Shown: positions 6,480 through 12,510 of the stretch, piece after piece
Numbering within the stretch: the stretch's first letter is position 1
How the letters are laid out: each line of letters opens with the position of its first letter
Source: an uncultured Corynebacterium sp.
Lineage (GTDB): Bacteria; Actinomycetota; Actinomycetes; Mycobacteriales; Mycobacteriaceae
NCBI GenBank assembly: GCA_945631445.1
Contig: CALZCR010000004.1
Coordinates: 1-19,690 of the forward strand
Direction of reading: 5' to 3'
Length of the DNA: 19,690 bases
Program-made: the position numbers and the translations under genes
Notes under the pieces: model-generated
Databases searched by the model: none
Told to the model about the DNA's origin: nothing
The model's input: only the letters and a program-made list of their open reading frames with translations

Positions 6480-7901
6480 ATGACACAGGCGAAACCCGAT
6501 CTCACCACCACGAGTGGCAAGCTCACTGACCTGCGCAACCGCCTGGCGGAAGCGCAGTCACCGGTGGGCGACGAGGCCATCGAGGCGACGCACGCGGCCG
6601 GCGACCTGACCGCGCGCGAGCGCCTGCTGGCCCTGTTGGACGAGGACTCCTTCGTCGAAACCGACGCGCTGGCGCGCCACCGCGCCACCGCGTTCAACAT
6701 GGAACGCACCCGGCCCGCCACCGACGGCGTGGTCACCGGTTACGGACTCGTCGACGGCCGGCGTGTCTGCGTGTTTTCCCAGGACGACACCGTCTTCGAC
6801 GGCGCCTTAGGCGAGGTCTACGCCGAGAAGATCCTGAAGGTCTACGACCTGGCCGCCAAGACCGGCGTGCCGGTCGTCGGCGTCTACGCCGGCACCGGCC
6901 CGCGCCTGGCGGAGGGCGTGGTCACCCTAGGCATGTACGCGAAGCTGTTCAAGGCCGCCGCCGACGCCTCCGGGCTGGTTCCCCAGATCGCGGTGGTCAG
7001 CGGTTCCGTCCAGGGCCTGCAATCCGTCGGCCCGTGGCTGGCGGACCTGGTCATCGGCCTCGACGAGGAGACCGCGCATCTGACGGCCGCCGACGACGCC
7101 GAGGCCATCGCGCTCGCCCGCACGGTGCTGTCCTACCTGCCGGTCAACAACCGCGCGGAGGCCCCGCGCCGCGACGCCCCGGCACAGCCCGCCGTGGAAG
7201 CCACGGCGCTGGACACGATCATCCCCGACGTCGACGGCGAGTCCTTCGACGTCCGCGACGTGCTGACCCAGATCGTCGACGACGCCACGTTGCTGGAGGT
7301 CAAGGCCGGGATCGCCGGCAACGTCCTCACCGCCTTCGCCCACGTCGACGGACGCCCCGTCGGCGTGGTCGCCAACCAGCCGACGGTCACGGACGCCGCC
7401 TTGGACGCGGCCGCCGCGAACAAGGCCGCCCGCTTCATCCGCACCTGCGACGCCTTCAACCTGCCGATCGTCCAGTTCGTCGACTCCGCCGGCATCGACC
7501 CCGCGGACGCGGACGCGCCGACCGTGCAGCAGGCCGCCGCCCAGTTGGCCTACGCCAACGCCGAGGCCAGCGTCGGCAAGATCACCGTCGTGCTACGCCG
7601 CGCGCTCGGTTCCGCCTACGTGCTCATGGGCGCGAAAGACACCGGCGCGGACCTGGTCTACGCCTGGCCCACCGCCCAAATCGCCGTCACCGACGCCCAA
7701 GCCGCCGCCGCGGCGCTGGACGCCGACGCCGCCAAGTACGCCGCCGAACACCTCAACCCCTACCGCGCCACCGAACTCGGCCTGGTCGACGCGGTCATCG
7801 AACCATCCACCACCCGCGCCACGGTGGCCGACGGCCTGCTGCTCCTGGAGCGCAAGGTCGTCGTCACCCGGCCCAAGAAGCACGGCAACATCCCGTTCTA
7901 A
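6480..7901 (+). CDS. accD2: Divergent, shortened AccD2/DtsR2-like carboxyltransferase paralog
   Basis: By position and ends this is AccD2, which in C. glutamicum acts with AccD3, AccBC and AccE in the acyl-CoA carboxylase for mycolate synthesis. At 473 residues it is 70 shorter than AccD1. Conserved blocks include RPATDGVVTGYG (78-89), [13 protein letters not shown] (315-327), AWPTAQIAV (395-403) and the tail KKHGNIPF. The catalytic loops do not survive: [10 protein letters not shown] became [23 protein letters not shown] became SGSVQGLQSVGP, the [15 protein letters not shown] to GGAMTH segment is deleted, GFLPG became GIDPA, GGAYCVM became GSAYVLM, and MGAAGAVGF is lost with about 19 residues. 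The frame is uninterrupted, so I infer a maintained but probably non-catalytic subunit rather than a pseudogene. Confidence 0.85.
   Translation: MTQAKPDLTTTSGKLTDLRNRLAEAQSPVGDEAIEATHAAGDLTARERLLALLDEDSFVETDALARHRATAFNMERTRPATDGVVTGYGLVDGRRVCVFSQDDTVFDGALGEVYAEKILKVYDLAAKTGVPVVGVYAGTGPRLAEGVVTLGMYAKLFKAAADASGLVPQIAVVSGSVQGLQSVGPWLADLVIGLDEETAHLTAADDAEAIALARTVLSYLPVNNRAEAPRRDAPAQPAVEATALDTIIPDVDGESFDVRDVLTQIVDDATLLEVKAGIAGNVLTAFAHVDGRPVGVVANQPTVTDAALDAAAANKAARFIRTCDAFNLPIVQFVDSAGIDPADADAPTVQQAAAQLAYANAEASVGKITVVLRRALGSAYVLMGAKDTGADLVYAWPTAQIAVTDAQAAAAALDADAAKYAAEHLNPYRATELGLVDAVIEPSTTRATVADGLLLLERKVVVTRPKKHGNIPF
7422..7460 (+). repeat. 39-bp tract repeated exactly in accD1 (copy 2)
   Basis: Identical to 5802-5840. 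It lies in one of the few accD2 segments still close to accD1. Confidence 0.8.
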
Positions 7902-7921
7902 TCGCCGCGACAAGGAGACCC

Positions 7922-8131
7922 ATGTCTGACGCCACCCCCCTGTTCAAGGTGCTCAAAGGCAACCCTTCCGATACGGAGGTCGCCGCCCTGACCGCCGTTT
8001 TCACCCAGCTCGCCGCCGCCGCGAAGCCGGCCGACGCCAACGAGCGCAACCTCTGGGGCCGCCCGGACGACCGCCTGCAGACGCAGACGGTGTTCAACCC
8101 GCGCGCCTTCCACTCGGTGACCTTCTACTAA
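7922..8131 (+). CDS. accE: Acyl-CoA carboxylase epsilon subunit AccE
   Basis: A 69-residue protein, too short to be conspicuous, recognised by its start (LFKVLKGNPSDTEVAALTAV, residues 7-26) and the conserved NLWGRP (43-48). Actinobacterial epsilon subunits of this type bind the carboxyltransferase and raise the activity or stability of the acyl-CoA carboxylase complex. They have no catalytic site of their own. The ATG at 7922 has an AAGGAGA Shine-Dalgarno in the 20-bp gap after accD2. The stop TAA directly abuts the ATG of maf, so the three genes form one operon. The same arrangement, dtsR2-accE, is known to me from C. glutamicum. Confidence 0.9.
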   Translation: MSDATPLFKVLKGNPSDTEVAALTAVFTQLAAAAKPADANERNLWGRPDDRLQTQTVFNPRAFHSVTFY

Positions 8132-8725
8132 ATGCGGATCGTCCTCGCCTCCCAGTCACCTTCCCGGCTCGGCATCCTGCGCTCCGCGGGCGTGGAGCCG
8201 GTGATCCGCCCGGCGCGCGTCGACGAGGACGCCCTGCTGGCGGATCTCGCCGACGCCCCGCCGGCCGAGCGTGTCGCCGCCTTAGCGTCCGCCAAAGCGG
8301 CGGCCGTGGCCGACGAGTTCCCCGACGACGTGGTCGTCGGCTGCGACTCCATGCTGCTGCTCGACGGCGAGTTGCAGGGCAAACCGCACACCGTGGACGC
8401 CACCGTGGCGCGCTGGCGGGCCCAGGCCGGCAAGACCGCCGAGCTGCTGACCGGGCACTGCATCATCCGCGGCGCCGAACGCGTGGTGGACACCGCCGCC
8501 ACCCGCGTCTTTTTCGCCGAGGCCACCGACGCCGACATCGAGGCCTACGCCCGCTCCGGTGAGCCGCTGGAATGCGCCGGCGCCTTCACCCTGGAAGCAC
8601 TCGGCGGCTGGTTCATCGACCGCATCGAAGGCGACCCTTCTTCCGTCATCGGCCTGTCCCTGCCGCTGCTGCGCCGGGCGCTGTACTCCTTCGACTTAAA
8701 CGTCAGCGACTTCTGGTCCCGTTAG
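8132..8725 (+). CDS. maf: Maf family nucleoside-triphosphate pyrophosphatase
   Basis: A 197-residue cytoplasmic enzyme of the Maf/Ham1-like fold that hydrolyses canonical or modified pyrimidine nucleoside triphosphates to monophosphates and diphosphate. Family marks are LASQSPSR at residues 5-12, AALASAKAAAVA at 49-60, GCDSM at 70-74 with the acidic metal ligand, and GKP at 83-85. The C-terminal EGDPSSVIGLSLPLL is also typical. Translation is coupled to accE with no intervening base. Its TAG (8723-8725) overlaps, on the opposite strand, the stop codon of the convergent acyltransferase gene. The substrate preference is not predictable here. Confidence 0.93.
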   Translation: MRIVLASQSPSRLGILRSAGVEPVIRPARVDEDALLADLADAPPAERVAALASAKAAAVADEFPDDVVVGCDSMLLLDGELQGKPHTVDATVARWRAQAGKTAELLTGHCIIRGAERVVDTAATRVFFAEATDADIEAYARSGEPLECAGAFTLEALGGWFIDRIEGDPSSVIGLSLPLLRRALYSFDLNVSDFWSR

Positions 8726-10815
8726 AGGAAATCGGCGATCTCCTCCCACAGCAGGGGCGCCAGCGAGTGGACGTACGGCACGGAGAGGTGGTTGCCGTCG
8801 CGGTAGACGAAGATGTTTCCGAGCACCGCCGGGCAGTGCCCGTCCACGCAATACCAGCCTGAGGTGTCCACGGCCTTCGCGTTCGGCAGCGGGTCGAGGA
8901 TCTCCGCGGCCGGATCGCTCGCCTGATAAAATTCTTCTTCCACCAGGCCGCACCCATGGACGTCGCCGGTGTCGAGGACGCACAGCGGCACGGACAGCTG
9001 CGAGCCGTCTTCGAAGGTCTTCCACGGGTTGTCGCGCAGCCCGACAAACGGGATGTCACGCTCCGCGAGGAACTCCCAGAACGTCGGATAGGACTCGGGC
9101 AGCTCCTCCACGCGGCCGCCGGCTTCGACGGCGGGGCGCGTGGTCGTCGACAACACCAGGTCCGGATCCGCCTCCGCCAGCCGGTCTACGACTTGCTCGT
9201 TGAACTCCACGCAATCCGGCTCGAAGACCCCGTCGCGGTCCTCCACGAACGTGGGACACGACTGCCGCACCAACGGGATGACCTTGAAACCGTGTTCTTT
9301 GCCCAGCGTGTTGAGCGGGACCACCCATTGCTCCGCGTGGGAGCCGCCGACCACGTACACCTCCCGCGCGCCGTCGGCGTCGCCGAAAATGCAGTTCGCG
9401 CCGCGTTCATCGACCGGCAAGACGCGCGGGTCGTCGCCGAAGCGGGAAATGCATCCTTCGGTCCAGACCCGCGAAAAGATCGAGCCCACCAAGTCCGGTT
9501 CGGGTTTGGGGTCCACGTCGGGTGCCTCCGCGCCGAGCAGGACCTGGGCGCCGGGATACTGGGCGGGGTCCAGCGCCGCCCCGTCCGCGCTACTGAGGCG
9601 CGCCTGCCACACCCCCTGGACCGTGAGCAGGCCGATGAGCACCACGGTCAGCGCCGCGCCGCCGACAGCCCGGGCACGCGCCGTGCCGGAGATGCGTAGC
9701 TGCGCCCGGGCCGTCCGGACCCGCCCTTCCCCTGCGGTCGGCCTCTTGGCGTGTTGGCGCAGCGGCTTTTCCACCAGCCGGTGTGTGAGATCCGCCAGGA
9801 CCACCGACACGGCCACCACCGCCAGACCGTGCGCAAGCGAGACGGCGTCTCGCTCGAGCAGCGCCAGACTGAGGATGAGCAGCGGCCAATGCCACAGGTA
9901 CAGCGGGTAGGCGATATCGCCCAGCCAGCGCATGGCGGGGCGGGCCAGCCACCCGGCGGTGCGCCCCTGGCCGCCGCCGAGGATCACCAGCGCGGCTCCC
10001 CCGACCGGGTACAGGGCGGCGGGGCCGGGGAATAAGGCGGCGCCGTCGAAAAGCACTCCCGTGCTCAGCACCATCGCCAGCCCCACGAAGGTCAACAGCG
10101 CCTGCAACCGCGGGTGCAGCCTCAACCGGTCCCCGTAGAGCGCCAATAACCCACCCAGCGTGAGCTGCCACATGCGGGTCCACGTGGAGTAGTAGTTCAG
10201 CGACTGGTCCTGGCCGTGCAAGTACCAGGCGTAGGCGAAAGAGGCCACCGTGACGACGGCCAGCAGCGGACCCACCCAACGGCTGAGGTTGATCCCGGTG
10301 CGGCGCAGCCAGATGATGAGCATGGCCAGGGCGATGGCCAGGAGGTAGAACTGTCCCTGCACCGCCATCGACCACAGGTGTTGTAAGGGGCTGACGGCGT
10401 CGGAGGCGACGTTGTAGTCGGCGTCTTGGGCGATGAGCTCCCAGTTCTGGAAGTAGAGGAGGCTGGCCGTGAACTGGTCGATGATCTCTGCTCGCCGCAT
10501 CTGCGGCAGCCACGTCAGGGCGACCGTGGCGGTCGTGCCCAGCACCAGCAGCAGTCCCGGCGACAACCGCCGCAGGGTGCGCCAGATCGGCCACCACGGG
10601 TTGGCCGAGGCGTGGTCGCGGGAGGCGTAGCGCAGTTGCGAGCCGAGGAAGAAGTAGCCGGACAGCAGCAGGAAGACGTCCACCCCGCCGGAGACTCGTC
10701 CCACGAACACGTGGAAGAGCATGACGAAGGCGATCGCGATGCCGCGGAGTCCGTCCAAGTCATAGCGGTAGGGAACCGTCCGCAACGCCTTCTGCTCCTG
10801 CGTGTTCGTCGACAT
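8722..10815 (-). CDS. Acyltransferase-3 / SGNH-domain membrane O-acyltransferase (OafA-like)
   Basis: A 697-residue envelope protein. The N-terminal AT3 domain (about 15-355, some ten membrane segments) starts with YRYDLDGLRGIAI and carries the conserved His35 in LFHVF, then GGVDVFLLLSGYF, WHWPL (308-312) and VEKPLR (348-353). After a further membrane segment (about 384-400) comes an extracytoplasmic SGNH domain: VVGGSHAEQW with Ser492, where the usual Asp of GDSH is Gly, and D673GNH676 as the DxxH pair. Such proteins pass acyl groups, often acetyl, from the cytoplasm to surface sugars or lipids. In this group targets include trehalose mycolates and arabinogalactan, but the target is unknown here. 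The ATG at 10815 is chosen over the TTG at 10836, since it begins the MSTNTQ stretch, but its Shine-Dalgarno (GGAG) is distant. Confidence 0.9.
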   Translation of the reverse strand: MSTNTQEQKALRTVPYRYDLDGLRGIAIAFVMLFHVFVGRVSGGVDVFLLLSGYFFLGSQLRYASRDHASANPWWPIWRTLRRLSPGLLLVLGTTATVALTWLPQMRRAEIIDQFTASLLYFQNWELIAQDADYNVASDAVSPLQHLWSMAVQGQFYLLAIALAMLIIWLRRTGINLSRWVGPLLAVVTVASFAYAWYLHGQDQSLNYYSTWTRMWQLTLGGLLALYGDRLRLHPRLQALLTFVGLAMVLSTGVLFDGAALFPGPAALYPVGGAALVILGGGQGRTAGWLARPAMRWLGDIAYPLYLWHWPLLILSLALLERDAVSLAHGLAVVAVSVVLADLTHRLVEKPLRQHAKRPTAGEGRVRTARAQLRISGTARARAVGGAALTVVLIGLLTVQGVWQARLSSADGAALDPAQYPGAQVLLGAEAPDVDPKPEPDLVGSIFSRVWTEGCISRFGDDPRVLPVDERGANCIFGDADGAREVYVVGGSHAEQWVVPLNTLGKEHGFKVIPLVRQSCPTFVEDRDGVFEPDCVEFNEQVVDRLAEADPDLVLSTTTRPAVEAGGRVEELPESYPTFWEFLAERDIPFVGLRDNPWKTFEDGSQLSVPLCVLDTGDVHGCGLVEEEFYQASDPAAEILDPLPNAKAVDTSGWYCVDGHCPAVLGNIFVYRDGNHLSVPYVHSLAPLLWEEIADFL

Positions 10816-10890
10816 GGCTTGTGCTGTGCTCCTCAATCATTAGGTCCGCTTCAGAGTACAACCCCGGTCACCGCGGCCTGTCGTAGCCGC

Positions 10891-10896
10891 TAGGGT
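10891..10896 (+). promoter_or_regulatory. -10 element (TAGGGT) of a likely leaderless DUF3151 gene
   Basis: TAGGGT lies 8 nt before the ATG at 10905, with no Shine-Dalgarno between them, the same spacing as at accD2. The 89-bp gap it shares with the divergent acyltransferase gene also holds TAATGA (10838-10843, minus strand) as a possible -10 for that gene. Confidence 0.45.
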
Positions 10897-10904
10897 GGGA
10901 CGGT

Positions 10905-11318
10905 ATGAAGATCAATGACATGCTCGCCCCGCCGCCGGTGGAATTGCCCGCCGACCCGGCCGCCGGCAAGGACCCGCTGGACGCCGCCACCGCCTTCGCC
11001 CACCCGGACAGCCCGGACGTGTGGGCCACCAAGGCGGAGCGGGCGCTCGACGCCGCGGACTCCGACGAAGACAAGCTCACCGCCTACGCTTTCGCCCGCA
11101 CCGGCTACCACCGCTCCCTGGACCGCCTGCGCGCCAACGGCTGGAAGGGATGGGGGCCGGTCCCCTACTCGCACGAGGCGAACCGCCCGGTGCTGCGCGC
11201 CATAGCCGTGCTCGCCCTCGCGGCGCAGGCCATCGGCGAGGACGCCGAGTACGACCGCTGCCGCCAGATGCTCTCGGACGCCGACCCGGACTCCGTGGCC
11301 ACTCTCCTGGACAAGTAG
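10905..11318 (+). CDS. DUF3151 family protein, function unknown
   Basis: A 137-residue soluble protein. The hallmark is the segment AFARTGYHRSLDRLRANGWKG followed by GPVPYSHEANRPVLRAIA (residues about 63-101), which I recognise as the actinobacterial DUF3151 family. Its helical, alanine-rich C-terminus (LAAQAIGEDAEYDRCRQML) is also typical. No catalytic motif or export signal is visible. In other corynebacteria and mycobacteria I recall this gene near fructose-bisphosphate aldolase, so its position here between envelope genes is unusual. It stands alone on its strand and is followed by the structured non-coding stretch. Confidence 0.85.
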   Translation: MKINDMLAPPPVELPADPAAGKDPLDAATAFAHPDSPDVWATKAERALDAADSDEDKLTAYAFARTGYHRSLDRLRANGWKGWGPVPYSHEANRPVLRAIAVLALAAQAIGEDAEYDRCRQMLSDADPDSVATLLDK

Positions 11319-11342
11319 CGCTCCCCCGGCGGAGAATTCCGC

Positions 11343-11610
11343 TAATCTGTGCTCAGCACCGCATCGTGGTTGCTGGGCGCTTCCGGTCTTCCGTGGGTGT
11401 TCCCGATTGAACTGATGCGGACCGCTACGGCACGGCCCGATAGGCCAACGGGGTTCGAGTCCCCTCTCTGTTGAAATGGGTTGTCGTCGCCCGGAACTTT
11501 TCCGGCGTCGGCCAGTGGCCCGGCCCGAACCTGTGCCTGTCGGCACAGGGGACGCACCGACGCCCCGCCGTCGTCGGCCCCGGCCGGCGGCAGCCCCCTC
11601 AAACTTTTCT
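11343..11610 (+). ncRNA. Hairpin-rich non-coding region, candidate structured RNA or long leader
   Basis: The gap of 302 bp between the DUF3151 stop and the SPFH ATG (11621) is packed with perfect hairpins. These are GTGCT-C-AGCAC (11349-11359); GGCC-N5-GGCC (11434-11446); a T-arm-like GGGG-TTCGAGT-CCCC (11450-11464); CCGGAA-CTT-TTCCGG (11491-11505); GGCGTCGG (11504-11511) with CCGACGCC (11557-11564), enclosing CCTGTGCC-TGTC-GGCACAGG (11530-11549); and CCGCCG (11565-11570) with CGGCGG (11585-11590). CCGCATC (11359-11365) pairs with GATGCGG (11414-11420), competing with CAGCACC (11354-11360) against GGTTGCTG (11368-11375). A -10-like TAATCT (11343-11348) fits a start near 11355. No acceptor stem matches, so it is not an intact tRNA. 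I recognise no RNA family. Confidence 0.45.
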
Positions 11611-11620
11611 GGGTGATCAC

Positions 11621-12346
11621 ATGGGCATCTTTCGTTCCCGCTCCGCCGACCATGGCTGGACCATGTATGCGCCGCTGTCGAGCGGTGGGGCGTGGCAGCA
11701 GTCGTCGCTGCGCTCCCCCGTCCAGCAGGCCGGGCACGCCGTCCTGCGCCAGCGCGGCGGCGAGATCACCCGGCTGAGCGCCCGGGAATTCTCCCGCCCA
11801 GGCGACCGTTTCCGGCAGGTGGATCTGCGCCGGCGTCTGGTCCAGCTGCACCCGCAGTCGATCCCCACCGCCGACGCCCTGACCGTGACCATCACGCTGG
11901 CACTGTCGGCGCGCACGACAGATCCGGTCTCCTTCGTCGCTGACTCGCAGGGCCCGGACGAGGAGATCTACCTCGCCGCCCAGATCGCGCTGCGGGAGCT
12001 GGTGGCCGGACTGCCGTTGGAGGCGTTCGTGGGCACGCGCATCGACCTTGCCCCGGTACTGGCCGCCGCGCAGGAAACCGCGGCGGGGGTCGGCGTGGAG
12101 GTGGCCACGGTGCTGCTCAAAGACATCAGTCTGCCCTCTGATTACGCCAGGGCGCTGCAGGAGTCGCTGGTGAGCAAGGTCAAGGCAGAGACCGACCTGG
12201 AGCGCGCCCGCACCGAGGTGAAGACCACCCGCGCCCGCCTGGCCAGCGCCAAAGTGCTGGAACAGAACCCCGTGTTAGCGAAGATCCGGATGCTCGAGGC
12301 CCTGCCACCGGGATCCACCGTCGAGGTGCGCGGCGAACAGGTGTAA
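11621..12346 (+). CDS. SPFH/Band-7 (slipin-like) domain protein without membrane anchor
   Basis: A 241-residue protein whose central part reads as a slipin/prohibitin-type SPFH domain. VDLRRRLVQLHPQSIPTADA (68-87) matches the family pattern of basic strand, Pro-Gln and T-x-D. ALTVTITLALSARTTDPVSF (86-105), the ALRELVAGLPLEAF block (123-136) and VGVEVATVLLKDISLPSDY (157-175) follow in the normal order. A charged helix (about 183-213) and an LRxLE-type tail end it. The usual N-terminal membrane hairpin is missing. The frame is open back to 11471, but that stretch codes for low-complexity residues over the structured region, so ATG 11621 is chosen. No Shine-Dalgarno is visible. Slipins form membrane scaffolds, and the role here is unknown. 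Confidence 0.75.
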   Translation: MGIFRSRSADHGWTMYAPLSSGGAWQQSSLRSPVQQAGHAVLRQRGGEITRLSAREFSRPGDRFRQVDLRRRLVQLHPQSIPTADALTVTITLALSARTTDPVSFVADSQGPDEEIYLAAQIALRELVAGLPLEAFVGTRIDLAPVLAAAQETAAGVGVEVATVLLKDISLPSDYARALQESLVSKVKAETDLERARTEVKTTRARLASAKVLEQNPVLAKIRMLEALPPGSTVEVRGEQV

Positions 12347-12387
12347 GGCGTCGCTCTCCAGGTTCAGCGCGGAGGATCGCCGCGTGA

Positions 12388-12393
12388 TTGACA
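12388..12393 (+). promoter_or_regulatory. Consensus -35 hexamer TTGACA upstream of the phosphatase gene
   Basis: A perfect TTGACA lies 118 bp before the GTG at 12511. With 17-nt spacing the -10 position reads GCAAAG, which is poor, so the true promoter is unclear. TAACCA at 12440-12445 is another weak -10. The gap of 164 bp also holds the GAGTACAG inverted repeat and a weak CGCGG/CCGCG hairpin (12368-12384) after the SPFH gene. Confidence 0.25.
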
Positions 12394-12466
12394 GGAAACT
12401 TTTAACTCACGCAAAGTTCATCTGCCGGGGACATTGGTGTAACCAGGTGGCCGTTTTCGAATGCGA

Positions 12467-12486
12467 GAGTACAGGGGACTGTACTC
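12467..12486 (+). promoter_or_regulatory. Inverted repeat GAGTACAG-N4-CTGTACTC, operator candidate for the phosphatase gene
   Basis: Two perfect 8-bp arms are separated by GGGA and lie 24 bp upstream of the start codon, between any promoter and the Shine-Dalgarno. That position suits a repressor binding site or a leader hairpin. It matches none of the corynebacterial operators I know (DtxR, Zur, McbR, AmtR, LexA, GlxR). Confidence 0.5.
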
Positions 12487-12510
12487 ATATGACATCGAAG
12501 GAAGCTTCTC

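Noticed and set aside
6480..7901. accD2 as a pseudogene
   Set aside because: There is no frameshift or stop in 473 codons, the C-terminus is conserved and the downstream operon genes are intact. I favour a maintained, altered protein but keep decay as the alternative.
11343..11470. Intact tRNA, TPP or SAM-IV riboswitch
   Set aside because: No acceptor stem complementary to TCTCTG, no D-arm and no anticodon loop with U33. A short TPP-like stretch (TTGAACTGATGCGG) lacks the rest of the TPP core, and the SAM-IV motifs are absent.
11471..11620. 50-codon N-terminal extension of the SPFH protein
   Set aside because: The added residues are low-complexity and lie on the hairpin-rich region. The family-like sequence begins only after ATG 11621.
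12411..12420. RamB-like site (GCAAAGTT) before the phosphatase gene
   Set aside because: It matches only about 8 positions of the remembered 13-bp consensus, and the gene has no link to acetate metabolism.
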